DNA of 64,000 nt from an uncultured Lachnospiraceae bacterium (GCA_902780385.1 CACZFF010000003.1:1-64000); one strand, 5' to 3'; numbered from the stretch's first letter, positions 9,112-17,381 are shown. Notes: generated by a model not told the origin, from the sequence alone. Made by a program: numbers and translations.

Positions 9112-9411
9112 TCATTGGTCAGCCGTCTTCGTTTTATTGATTCGTGACTGATATTTATTGATCATATTCTTGAGACGTTTTCTGAAGTCAGCTCCTTTCT
9201 CATCGGAATACCCTTCAAACACAACCTGTTCGATATTCTCCTCATCAAAGCATGCCGCATTTGCACGCAGAGACAGACCGAGTGCCGCATTGATTCCTAT
9301 GTATTCATGGATCTTCTTTTCCTCATCCTCAGGACAATATCCGATAATCGTATACTCTGAAGGATCCTCCTTGATCTTTACGACTGTTCCCAGTGAATAA
9401 ATATGTTCCAT
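9112..9411 (-). CDS. DUF4176-like T7SS-associated protein (1)
   Basis: This 99-residue protein starts at the ATG at 9411, chosen because GGAGGG lies 9 bases upstream and the start abuts the previous stop by one base. The N-terminal half ('YSLGTVVKIKED...YTIIGYCP') has the short beta-rich opening seen in DUF4176 proteins, followed by 'VFEGYSDE' and a helical basic tail. DUF4176 proteins occur beside LXG/WXG effectors of type VIIb systems, where some act as targeting partners. That role is inferred from family and position. It is a tandem relative of the gene just upstream. Confidence 0.7.
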   Translation of the reverse strand: MEHIYSLGTVVKIKEDPSEYTIIGYCPEDEEKKIHEYIGINAALGLSLRANAACFDEENIEQVVFEGYSDEKGADFRKRLKNMINKYQSRINKTKTADQ

Positions 9412-9412
9412 A

Positions 9413-9745
9413 TCAGTGATTCCCTCCAAATACAGTCCGATAGGATTCCTCCATATATTTTTTGATGGTCTGTGCGTCCGCTTTCTCTGATGCTTCGTCA
9501 ATCAGATCCATATATGTCAGGTAGGGTTCTGCTGCCGGAGACCGATAACCTTCTGAAATCAGTTCAGTATCTTCAGCCGGTACCAGCCTCAAGTATTCAG
9601 TCCCGGTAAATCCGATGGGATACGGTACAAGGATATATGACTTCACAAGACGATTCTCTGTCTCGTCTGTTGTGATGCCTGCTACAATCCCCATCCAGTC
9701 ATTCATTTTTACAACAGATCCAACAGGATATGTTTTTCCAGTCAT
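9413..9745 (-). CDS. DUF4176-like T7SS-associated protein (2)
   Basis: This 110-residue protein starts at the second possible ATG (9745) because AAAGGGGG lies 8 bases upstream; the earlier ATG has no such site. It shares with the next gene the opening 'YPVGSVVKMND...GIVAGI', a central 'ISEGYRSP' and a helical end, so the two look like diverged tandem copies. The stop of the upstream candidate effector falls just inside this start (18-base separation of start sites), so the genes are probably translationally coupled. Effector export or chaperone help is the likeliest role, by analogy with DUF4176 partners of LXG proteins. Confidence 0.7.
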   Translation of the reverse strand: MTGKTYPVGSVVKMNDWMGIVAGITTDETENRLVKSYILVPYPIGFTGTEYLRLVPAEDTELISEGYRSPAAEPYLTYMDLIDEASEKADAQTIKKYMEESYRTVFGGNH

Positions 9746-9762
9746 ATAATTATCCCCCTTTC

Positions 9763-10764
9763 TCACAACAGATTATGAAGCCAGGAGCCCACTTTGCTTA
9801 ATGCCGGGGTTTTGCTTTTTTCCAACAAAATACCGGCTGTATTTAAAAAAGCATCTCCCATTCTGTATAATCCTTCTCCAGTCGCCTGTGCAAGAGATTC
9901 TGTAGTATACTGTATTCCCTTTCCCACTTCTCCATTAACAAACGCATCATGCGCCTTCCTTGCAGACTCATAACTCGCATCATGAAGTGAATTAGGCTTG
10001 TTGCTAAAGGCTGCTTCTGCTGAAGCCTGAACAATCGAACTATTTAATTTGCTCCCTGACAGAATCTCAGCGGTTTTCCCAAGTGTGGATGATTTAATTT
10101 CTCCTGAATAAATATCATGCATAACACTTACAGGATTCGTCATCTCAGACGGGAGTTTCTTCTCCAGAAGCTCTCGGGCAGGTTCCGGAATCTTTTCATA
10201 ATTTTTTACCAGCCAGCTGTCAACATCCTGAGCTGTATCGAGGTATTTCTTTGTTTCCTCCGGAAGTGCATCATACATCTGCTGTTTTTCTTCATCACTA
10301 AATATACTGACGTCTTGAGATGAACTACCAGCCGCCTTAGACATTGTTTCTCCCGGTGTGCCGAACGAATTTCCATTTCCGCCTCCGGTTCCCTTTTCAT
10401 TCAGGAACTTCATGGCACCTTCATAATCTCCTGCATGAATCATATCAGACAGAGCAGGATTTAATTCCATAAGCCCAAGTATGCCGCCGGCAGCCCCGGC
10501 CAGGTCATCCGCATAAATCTGCGAGGCTGCCTTTGCGGCAGAAGCCCCGTTGCCCAGCATGCCGACCACATTGGAGAAACTCTTCTGGGCGCTCTGGATC
10601 TTACCGGAGAAATTATTTGCCATATTGGGACTCCAGCTGCCATTGATCTCTGTGAGCAGACTGGAAACACTTGTAAACAGAGATTCGTACTCCGCCATGA
10701 GAGACGACATCTCTGCACTCTGTCCTGCCAGTATTTCGGGTGTGACAATTACATCTGAAGGCAT
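9763..10764 (-). CDS. WXG100-headed candidate T7SS substrate/effector
   Basis: This 333-residue protein has an N-terminal ~95 residues that are helix-turn-helix like WXG100 proteins, with the turn 'INGSWSPNMANNF' near residues 44-56 and a hydrophobic, Gly/Ala-rich second helix. The remaining ~230 residues are predicted mostly helical and match no toxin family I recognise. There is no signal peptide. A substrate of the EssC machine is the natural reading, because it lies between small WXG-like partners and two DUF4176-like genes. No cognate immunity gene is obvious. A conserved structural component is the alternative. Confidence 0.65.
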   Translation of the reverse strand: MPSDVIVTPEILAGQSAEMSSLMAEYESLFTSVSSLLTEINGSWSPNMANNFSGKIQSAQKSFSNVVGMLGNGASAAKAASQIYADDLAGAAGGILGLMELNPALSDMIHAGDYEGAMKFLNEKGTGGGNGNSFGTPGETMSKAAGSSSQDVSIFSDEEKQQMYDALPEETKKYLDTAQDVDSWLVKNYEKIPEPARELLEKKLPSEMTNPVSVMHDIYSGEIKSSTLGKTAEILSGSKLNSSIVQASAEAAFSNKPNSLHDASYESARKAHDAFVNGEVGKGIQYTTESLAQATGEGLYRMGDAFLNTAGILLEKSKTPALSKVGSWLHNLL

Positions 10765-10769
10765 TCCTT

Positions 10770-11165
10770 TTACCCCTTTCCTTCAATAGCTTTGCTGATA
10801 TCCTGGAAGGACGTGATTGAAACCGAGCCTCCCACGGGACTGGCTGCAACGTTATGGATTGATGCAATAATCGAATCGACAGACTGCTGCCGCTGGATAT
10901 TCTGCTGCTCCACTTCTTCAAAGCGCGTGGAGGCATACTCGATTGCCTGAAAAAGGCTGCCCGCCCTCTCATTGAGTTTTTCTATCTTTTCACGGTTCTC
11001 TGCGGTCTTTTCCTTGAGGGAATCTGTCAGTTTCCCGACGTCCCAATCCGCAGTCTGTATGTTCTGGTTGAGCAGAGTCTTTGCAGTCGCAGTCAATTGG
11101 TCGATCTGTTTGGCGACAGAAACAGCATCCCTCAGGGTATCTGTATCTAGATCGAGTCTCGCCAT
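10770..11165 (-). CDS. Small helical WXG-type protein (131 aa)
   Basis: This 131-residue protein starts at an ATG with GGGAGG upstream and ends five bases before the candidate effector. It is almost wholly helical, with coiled-coil-like heptads around 'LTDSLKEKTAENREKIEKLNERAG' (residues ~45-70) and 'TADWDVGKL' in place of a classic WXG turn. It resembles the small secreted partners or targeting factors that accompany LXG/WXG effectors. I cannot assign a named family. Confidence 0.65.
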   Translation of the reverse strand: MARLDLDTDTLRDAVSVAKQIDQLTATAKTLLNQNIQTADWDVGKLTDSLKEKTAENREKIEKLNERAGSLFQAIEYASTRFEEVEQQNIQRQQSVDSIIASIHNVAASPVGGSVSITSFQDISKAIEGKG

Positions 11166-11192
11166 TCGTTTTTACCTCCCTTCCCTCAGTCA

Positions 11193-11489
11193 TCAGAATG
11201 AATTGAAAATCTTATTGGCGCACTCATTGTCCGCCTGTTCGAATTCATTCGCCGCAGTTTCCGCATATTCTCTGAACTTTTGCAGAATGTCGATCATGAT
11301 CAGCGCCTGTCTGTGGTAATCTGCCATCTTGTTTCCATAGGAAGTACTTGCTTCGCCTTCCCATTGACTCAGGATCTGTTCGCTCAGGCTTTTCAGTTTT
11401 TTCGTCAATCCTTCATAGGTGCCGAGCATGCTTCCCATTTTTGATGCTTCCGACCGCAGAGCATCGAAATCTATTTTGATCTGTGCCAT
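11193..11489 (-). CDS. WXG100 family protein (EsxA-like)
   Basis: This 98-residue protein has the standard length and shape for a WXG100 substrate: two helices around a 'WEG' turn at about residues 42-44, and a C-terminal helix ending 'ANEFEQADNECANKIFNSF'. The start at 11489 is preferred over an upstream one because AGGGAGGT lies directly before it. WXG100 proteins form helical-hairpin dimers that are exported by EssC-type ATPases and often help recruit other substrates. It is the best-conserved substrate of this locus. Confidence 0.85.
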   Translation of the reverse strand: MAQIKIDFDALRSEASKMGSMLGTYEGLTKKLKSLSEQILSQWEGEASTSYGNKMADYHRQALIMIDILQKFREYAETAANEFEQADNECANKIFNSF

Positions 11490-11568
11490 AATCACTGACC
11501 TCCCTGTTTTTTTAAGGAGTTCCACCAATCCGGAGCCGCTTTATGACTGCAGTCCCGCAGATGGGACC

Positions 11569-11853
11569 CTACAGTCTTGCAGCCTTCTTGTCATCCTCAT
11601 GCACCTGCTGCACGATTTTATTGATGATTGTGATCGTTTGATCCAGGTTCTCATTTAGTTCATTGAGCGTGTCTGCCAGCTGTTTACTCTTCTCCGCGAT
11701 CGCCATCCCTGTTTTGCCCTGCATGCCGGATGCAGTACCGCGCAGCTTATCGATACCGGCTTTTGCCTGATTCAGTTCCTCTTTTGCCTTTCGAAGGTTG
11801 GCCTTGTCCCTGTCGGCTGCGGCGTCAACCATCTTCAACTGTCCTTTAGACAT
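11569..11853 (-). CDS. Small helical WXG-like protein (94 aa)
   Basis: This 94-residue protein starts at an ATG with GGGAGG 6 bases upstream. It is a charged helix, then a turn ('RGTASGMQGKTG' at ~39-50), then a second helix with regular leucines ('LADTLNELNENLDQTITIINKIV'). This is the WXG100 outline without the Trp. Such proteins in T7SSb loci pair with WXG100 or LXG proteins. It starts two bases after the preceding gene's stop, so it is probably coupled. Confidence 0.65.
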   Translation of the reverse strand: MSKGQLKMVDAAADRDKANLRKAKEELNQAKAGIDKLRGTASGMQGKTGMAIAEKSKQLADTLNELNENLDQTITIINKIVQQVHEDDKKAARL

Positions 11854-11855
11854 TT

Positions 11856-12359
11856 TTATCCTCCCATTAATAGTGAAACAGCCTGTGCAAGTATAGCCTC
11901 ATCTTTTAACTGCTCCGCAGTATAATCATCAATTCTGCCATTCCGGACAATGTCCCCGAAGGTGATCTGCGCATCGTGATCTGACAGAAGAGAACGTATA
12001 CCGGCTTCGTCTGTCCGCGAAAAGACATACTCCCCTTCCCGCTTTTCCGCCATCGTAATCTTTGACCCTTCAATGTGAAAATAGTAAGCTGAACCATTGT
12101 CCAAATGTGTCTCTGTCTCCCCAAAAAAGACAGGATGCAGCAGGTCTGCGGCCTCTTCATCCACTTCCGTATTTCCACTGAAGTCCTCTTCGATCAGCCC
12201 GCGTTCTTCAAGTGTCTCCAATGTATCTCGTTCATGCGTTCCAAAGCCGATCTGGATGTCAGGCATGGCAGCTATATAAGCGTACTCCAGATACCTGGCA
12301 TTCATGATCCGCGCCAGAAAAAACAGTTCAACTGCTGTAAGATTTAGCTCTTTGATAAT
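11856..12359 (-). CDS. Conserved T7SS-locus protein of unknown function, apparent ATT start
   Basis: I do not recognise a named family. The reading frame stays protein-like upstream of the first ATG (12303-12305): the extension reads 'IKELNLTAVELFFLARI' before 'MNARYLEYAY', and together these form one continuous amphipathic helix. The only ribosome site, GGGAGGAG, sits just before an ATT codon at 12357-12359. No ATG, GTG or TTG lies in frame there. I therefore take ATT as the probable start (167 aa), with ATG at 12305 (149 aa) as the alternative. The protein is acidic, soluble and mixed alpha/beta. It follows the EsaB-like gene and may be a cytosolic component or substrate adaptor. Confidence 0.6.
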   Translation of the reverse strand: MIKELNLTAVELFFLARIMNARYLEYAYIAAMPDIQIGFGTHERDTLETLEERGLIEEDFSGNTEVDEEAADLLHPVFFGETETHLDNGSAYYFHIEGSKITMAEKREGEYVFSRTDEAGIRSLLSDHDAQITFGDIVRNGRIDDYTAEQLKDEAILAQAVSLLMGG

Positions 12360-12404
12360 ATCTCCTCCCTTCCTGACATGTCGCTCGCGGCATAAACTCC
12401 TAAG

Positions 12405-12475
12405 TTAAAGGAGGAGACAGGAGACACAGAACCGTCCCCTGTCTCCCGAACCGTCCACTGTCTCCTCCTGTCAGC
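12405..12475. repeat. REP-like palindromic element, GACGGTTC type (copy 1)
   Basis: The outer arms GGAGGAGACAG (~12410) and CTGTCTCCTCC (~12460) are inverted, and inside them AACCGTCC occurs twice with GACAGGAGACA/CCTGTCTCC sequence. The core (AGAACCGTCCCCTGTCTC on the plus strand) matches the element at 50,192-50,272. It sits between the EsaB-like gene and the ATT-start gene and overlaps the last bases of the former. No tandem copies are present. Confidence 0.7.
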
Positions 12476-12722
12476 ATTTCTCTAGCGACAGGATGTCTCC
12501 ATTCCAGACTCCTGCATCCCCCAGAGTCTCCTCTCCGCTCAGTGTCCGTCCAAGCCGAATACATTTCAGAGAATATTTTTCGCCTTTGAGCGGTTGTTCT
12601 TTTGACAAATAGGCATTGATCGTTTCCGCGATATGTGCGGACAGGTGCGAAGCGGCCACATCTGTGGGGACTTCAATATCATAGGTCATTGTCAGTTCGG
12701 AAGACCGCAGAGTTACGATAAT
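12471..12722 (-). CDS. EsaB/YukD-like ubiquitin-fold T7SS protein
   Basis: The ~83-residue product has the YukD pattern: a first strand 'FIIVTLRS', a second 'MTYDIEVPTD', a helix 'SAHIAETINAYL', and the end 'LGDAGVWNGDILSLE', close to the usual 'L.D.GI.NGD.L.I' finish. EsaB/YukD is a cytosolic regulatory or accessory component of type VIIb secretion. The frame lacks a standard start before strand 1. An ATT at 12720-12722 is the best-placed codon, and the first ATG (12686-12688 region) would delete strand 1. The frame also overlaps the essC end, so a +1 shift at the G5 run near essC's stop could make an EssC-EsaB fusion. Confidence 0.7.
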   Translation of the reverse strand: MIVTLRSSELTMTYDIEVPTDVAASHLSAHIAETINAYLSKEQPLKGEKYSLKCIRLGRTLSGEETLGDAGVWNGDILSLEKC

Positions 12723-12738
12723 AAACGGCTTCGTATCC

Positions 12739-15700
12739 TCACCCCCAGTTTTTACGTATAATACACAATTCTCCTGTGCTGAAGAGGGCAGCCTCGTCCT
12801 CATCCAGATAGGCGGTCCCTGCCAAAGAAGTATCTTTCGCATCCACAAATGCCGGGTGGTCGATTGGTCGTTCTCCCAGTCCAAGTCCGATCCCGGACAA
12901 CAGGGCGGCATGAGTCAGAAGATCCTGGTCCGCTTCCGGCAGTGCCAGCTTTTCCGGTGACGCCGATGCGATGATGATTACGCCGAACTCCTTCCCTTTG
13001 CTGAAGATACGGCCAAATGATTTCTGAACGGCAGGTTCCAGTCCGGTGCTGAATTCAGGAAGCCGGGAGATCACGAGACAGATCTGTGAATAGCCGCTGA
13101 TCCATTTGACCTGGTCAAAATCCTCCTCCGGCTTGTGCACTTTGCAGATCTTTTTCCTCTCATCCAGGATCTGCACAAGCTCCTGGTTGAGTCTGTCAAT
13201 CTCCTCCTTCGAAGTCTCCGGTGACAGCCGAAAGATCTGGTTGTCTGTATGCGCGCTGAGTTCCTTCTCCAGATAATCCAGGGCTGCTTCACTCTCTGCA
13301 TCGTCTCTGGAACTGATCAGCAGGGTATTGTGTTCCTGATCAAGTACAACCCTTACTGGTTCAAATGTATTCGTATCTTTTCCCAGAGACAGACAGTTAC
13401 GCGCCAGTTCCTCTGTCGGCTCTGTGTCCATCTTCTCTCCGATATGAGAGCCGTCCTCTTCTTTTTGCAGTTCCCCGGCAGGTGCATCCTGCCCTTTCCG
13501 CCAGGCTTCTGACATCTCTTTTAAAAGAGATATCAAATCATTGTGGCGTTCAGTGTCATCCTCTTTATCAATATACATTGCTGTCTGGAAAGCGACCGGG
13601 GGATTCCCGCGGATCAGTCCCCTGCCGCTGAAATAGGGCAGGCTGACATTTGCGATCGGGCCTACAATACTGCTGTAGTCTCCTTTTTCCGTCATCTGCA
13701 GCGCCACGGCGCCCTTGATCATCTGTGTAAATTTATATTTGACGCCCACGGTGGAGTTGGCAGTGAACATGAGGTATATGCCGTACTGCATGCCCGTCTC
13801 GGCTACTTTCTCAATGACTTCTGCCGCCTCCGGATTCTGCTCAAAGATTGGGATAATATTGTCGACGGCTATGACAATCGCGGGAAGGTCCGATGAGACC
13901 GACTCATGATAGGCTCGAAGAGAGCTGACGGCAGCCTTGAGAAAAGCATGCTTTCGTCCCTCCAGTTCCTTGTACAGACGCAGTGCAAAATGTTTGAGCT
14001 TATCCTCATCCTGGTTCAGGATCACCTCGTCCACATGCGGCATATCTGCAAATTCGCTCAGACTCCAGCTGGCCGCGTCCAGAATGATGATCCGGACTTC
14101 TTTCGGCGTATAGTGCAGTCCCAGAGATAACAAAGTCGTTTTCAAAAATACTGTCTTGCCGCTGCCGGGGATTCCATAGATGGCATAGTGGCCGGTATTT
14201 TCCAGGTCAATACGTACAGTCCCCTGCTCCTGCAACTCGGGCCTGTCGTATTTTCCAATCGGTACAGACAGACCGGGTCTGTGTGCCTGCCAGGATCCCT
14301 CGCTGAAAGCATCCTCCAGCAGTCCGTCAAGAGGCAGCCATTTGGGAAGCTCAGGCAGCCAGGGGCCGGCATTTTTTTCCAGATGAATCATCTCACAGAG
14401 GTCCTGAATGTGTCTGGTGACCGCAGTCAGCTGGTCGGGATCATCTGCCTTCTGTTTTTTCTTTTTCACAGGATTGAAGCGGTTTCCTGTAACACCGACG
14501 ATTCGGACCTGGTTTTCATTAGCCATGTCCTGTGAGGCCCTCCCCGTATAGGGAGCGGCACTGTAAAAGGATTGAAACAGTTCGAACAGTTCATCCTCTC
14601 CGACGCGTATATAAGCTCTTCCAGACTGGGTGATGCGGGCGGCATCCGGCCTCTTGAGCATCTCCCGGCTGTCCAGGACATCCTGCACCTTCATGCAGAT
14701 CCTGAATCGGGAGTTGCTGTTGATCTGGTCATTCACGACACCGGCGGGCTTCTGAGTCGCCAGAACCATATGGACACCCAGGGACCGTCCCGTAGTGGCA
14801 ACAGAATTTAACTCCGCCATAAAGTCGGGCTCTTCTTTTTTGAGCTCCGCAAATTCATCAGTCACAATGATCAGATGGGGGAGGGGGACATTGGTCCGGC
14901 CGCTCTTATATGCCTTTTGATATTTATCGATATTGTTGACTCCAAGTCTGGCAAACAGTCTTTCCCTTCTCTTCAATTCGCTTTTAAGAGAGACCAGTGA
15001 TCTCGAGATGTTCCGGTCTATATTTGTGATTTTGCCAACCACATGGGGAAGCGGCTCCAGAAGGTCCGACATACCGCCGCCCTTATAGTCGATAATGACA
15101 AAATTCACGTCGTGGGGATGATAGTTTACCGCCATGGACAGAATCCAGGTCTGGAGAAGCTCACTCTTTCCGGATCCGGTGGTGCCTGCAACCAGGCCAT
15201 GGGGTCCATGGGACTGATCCCCGCTCCGGATATTCAGGGAAAACAGTCTGTGCCCGCTCATCATTCCGATGGGGGCCTCCAGAGTATTGTAGGGTTCGCT
15301 GTCCTTCCACCGATTGAGGATCTGCAAATCTTCAACCGTCTCGACTCCATAGCCCTGCAGGAAGGTGATTGCATTGGGGAGTGCAGCCTCGGCATACAGA
15401 TCTTCCAACTCGATCGCGGCGAGCCGCCGGGCATATGTCTCCATCTCCCGATGGTGGACCGGGGAGTCCTGGGAAAAATAGATCCGCTCGTCATAGCGGT
15501 CCGTCTCATAAACACATGGCCCGTCTGACAAATCCACAATACAACGGCAGCTCTGCGGCAGATCATACAAGGAACTGCCCAGAAAAATCACTGTAATCCC
15601 GAGAGATGTATCGTTGGCCGTCAGACTCGCATAGATGGATTCATTGCGAATAAGATTTCTGTCTTCCACGATCAGGACATAGTAAGGAAGGACAGGCGCA

Positions 15701-17250
15701 TCCTTCTGCACATATTCTTCATGCGTACTGCTCCTGGCGCGGATCACCTGCCCCAGCAATTCACAGATATCGTGGATCCTCTTCTGATCAAAGGCAATGT
15801 ATCGTGTCTGTTCAGTCTCGTCATAAAGATGGGGAATCCATCGTATGTGTCCCCAGTTTTTCCTGGCTTCCTCTCCAAAGAGAGTCAGCACATGAACATC
15901 GCGCGGACTGTGGAGCGCTGTCAGCTCCACGAGCAGGCTGCGGATCTGATAATAAACTTCCTCACGCGGACCAATCACGCCAATGGTCGGATACCGATTG
16001 AGAGGGATGCGGACAGGAGCATGATCGACATAGCGTGTCTCCTCGATGATGCGCTCAGACAGTTTCTCCAGTTCATCATCGTCGTACATGTGATAGCCGT
16101 CCACATCTGCCCTGGTCTTGACTTCCACGCAGAGCTTTATGTTGCCTAATCCCAGGCGGACATGCAGAAAATCAGAATCGGACGGCATTCTTTCCCAGAG
16201 CCTTCGGTGAAGCTCCCTTGCGATGGTCATGCATTTCCCCGAATCGGGGTTCTCTTCGACCAGGATCCTGCGCTGTGTGTCGGCAATCTTTTTGATCCGT
16301 GCCTTCTGATCGGCAATATAGGCCTCATAGGTCTCGTGCCTCAGGCGTTCGTACTCCGCCAGTTGTTCCTGTTCCTCCTTGTTGAGCTTCTTCATCATGG
16401 CCATATTGGCCAGAGGCGAAACCATTCCTGCCAGCCTGGCCAGTAGCATAACAGGGGAAACCATTCCGGTGGCGAGACTTGCCGCCATCATTGCGCCTGT
16501 CCCGATCAGATAGGCCATATTTCCCTTCTGTCCTCCCAATGCCTTTCCCTGACCGGGCGCCGCGGACAATATGATTGCTTCATGGGGAAGCTGCTCCCTG
16601 GTGCGGGGAGAGAGATGATATTGAAGATAAAGAGATTCCTGCTTTACCTTTTCCTCTGACGCTTTCACAGCCTTTTCAGGACTTATTATAGGTAAAGTCA
16701 GAGCAGAGCCCATATTATAAAAACCCAGAACTCCGTTTTTTAAAATGAAGCGTGCAGTATAGATGGAAAGAACATCTCCGTTCGTCATGTCTGCGCTGCT
16801 GATTCTCTGCCCGTTGAGGTATAAGTGATGAGTACTGCCAAGGTCCTGGACCTGGACTCTTCCCGATACGAGCATGATCTGGAAATGATGGCCCGAAACG
16901 ATAGGAAATGTAAGTCCGATATCATTGTCATTACCCCTGCCGCAGGTGAGCCTGCCTCTGTATGGCAGATCCAGATCAGCCGAATGTTCGCATATCATTG
17001 AGACATAGAGGCTTGCCTCCTCGCTTTTGGACAGATTTAAGATCTTGTTAAAAGTGATTTCCACAGGAGAATTTTCTTCATAAAAGGCTACAACTTTATC
17101 GGATGAGAAGCGGAGAGTCAGGACCTTTTCAGGTGCTCCCGGTATTTTAATGCCTGCATTCTTAGCAGAACCCAGCAACACAGTATCTCCGTTCTGTAGT
17201 TCTCCATAATACTCTCTTTCCTGATAACGGAACGCAAAACAAACGGACAT
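12739..17250 (-). CDS. essC: EssC/YukB-type FtsK/SpoIIIE secretion ATPase
   Basis: This 1503-residue membrane ATPase is the motor of type VIIb secretion. An FHA-like module lies near 83-143 ('GRGNDNDIGL' then 'SGHHFQIML' and 'LGSTHHLYLNG'). Two hydrophobic helices lie near 247-290. The first FtsK domain has Walker A 'GTTGSGKSE' (~687) and 'VIIDYKGGG'; the second has 'GIPGSGKTV' (~1028). A third ATPase-like part after ~1300 lacks a P-loop, as is common in EssC. The ATG at 17250 is chosen for its AAGGAAA site. The gene leads the operon. EsaA, EssA and EssB homologues were not found here. Its FHA domain could read phosphothreonine made by the local kinases. Confidence 0.92.
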   Translation of the reverse strand: MSVCFAFRYQEREYYGELQNGDTVLLGSAKNAGIKIPGAPEKVLTLRFSSDKVVAFYEENSPVEITFNKILNLSKSEEASLYVSMICEHSADLDLPYRGRLTCGRGNDNDIGLTFPIVSGHHFQIMLVSGRVQVQDLGSTHHLYLNGQRISSADMTNGDVLSIYTARFILKNGVLGFYNMGSALTLPIISPEKAVKASEEKVKQESLYLQYHLSPRTREQLPHEAIILSAAPGQGKALGGQKGNMAYLIGTGAMMAASLATGMVSPVMLLARLAGMVSPLANMAMMKKLNKEEQEQLAEYERLRHETYEAYIADQKARIKKIADTQRRILVEENPDSGKCMTIARELHRRLWERMPSDSDFLHVRLGLGNIKLCVEVKTRADVDGYHMYDDDELEKLSERIIEETRYVDHAPVRIPLNRYPTIGVIGPREEVYYQIRSLLVELTALHSPRDVHVLTLFGEEARKNWGHIRWIPHLYDETEQTRYIAFDQKRIHDICELLGQVIRARSSTHEEYVQKDAPVLPYYVLIVEDRNLIRNESIYASLTANDTSLGITVIFLGSSLYDLPQSCRCIVDLSDGPCVYETDRYDERIYFSQDSPVHHREMETYARRLAAIELEDLYAEAALPNAITFLQGYGVETVEDLQILNRWKDSEPYNTLEAPIGMMSGHRLFSLNIRSGDQSHGPHGLVAGTTGSGKSELLQTWILSMAVNYHPHDVNFVIIDYKGGGMSDLLEPLPHVVGKITNIDRNISRSLVSLKSELKRRERLFARLGVNNIDKYQKAYKSGRTNVPLPHLIIVTDEFAELKKEEPDFMAELNSVATTGRSLGVHMVLATQKPAGVVNDQINSNSRFRICMKVQDVLDSREMLKRPDAARITQSGRAYIRVGEDELFELFQSFYSAAPYTGRASQDMANENQVRIVGVTGNRFNPVKKKKQKADDPDQLTAVTRHIQDLCEMIHLEKNAGPWLPELPKWLPLDGLLEDAFSEGSWQAHRPGLSVPIGKYDRPELQEQGTVRIDLENTGHYAIYGIPGSGKTVFLKTTLLSLGLHYTPKEVRIIILDAASWSLSEFADMPHVDEVILNQDEDKLKHFALRLYKELEGRKHAFLKAAVSSLRAYHESVSSDLPAIVIAVDNIIPIFEQNPEAAEVIEKVAETGMQYGIYLMFTANSTVGVKYKFTQMIKGAVALQMTEKGDYSSIVGPIANVSLPYFSGRGLIRGNPPVAFQTAMYIDKEDDTERHNDLISLLKEMSEAWRKGQDAPAGELQKEEDGSHIGEKMDTEPTEELARNCLSLGKDTNTFEPVRVVLDQEHNTLLISSRDDAESEAALDYLEKELSAHTDNQIFRLSPETSKEEIDRLNQELVQILDERKKICKVHKPEEDFDQVKWISGYSQICLVISRLPEFSTGLEPAVQKSFGRIFSKGKEFGVIIIASASPEKLALPEADQDLLTHAALLSGIGLGLGERPIDHPAFVDAKDTSLAGTAYLDEDEAALFSTGELCIIRKNWG

Positions 17251-17328
17251 TGTGTTTCCTTTTCTTTCATCTGTCACAGCTTTACAGCCGAATAATCATT
17301 TTCCCGTCAAAATGTATAAATCTATATT

Positions 17329-17342
17329 ACCTATACATAGGT
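17329..17342. promoter_or_regulatory. Operator palindrome O1
   Basis: ACCTATACATAGGT has perfect 6-bp arms around two bases. It lies just downstream of the -10 of the minus-strand essC promoter. It is one of four copies in this intergenic region. Confidence 0.7.
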
Positions 17343-17353
17343 GACTTGTTTAA

Positions 17354-17381
17354 ATTGTAACATAAGTCAGCTTCTTGTCAA
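17354..17381 (-). promoter_or_regulatory. Promoter of the T7SS operon
   Basis: On the minus strand, TTGACA (17376-17381) and TACAAT (17354-17359) are separated by 16 bases. This is close to the sigma-A consensus and reads toward essC about 100 bases away. Operators O2 and O1 overlap its -35 and initial transcribed region, the usual geometry for repression. Confidence 0.7.
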
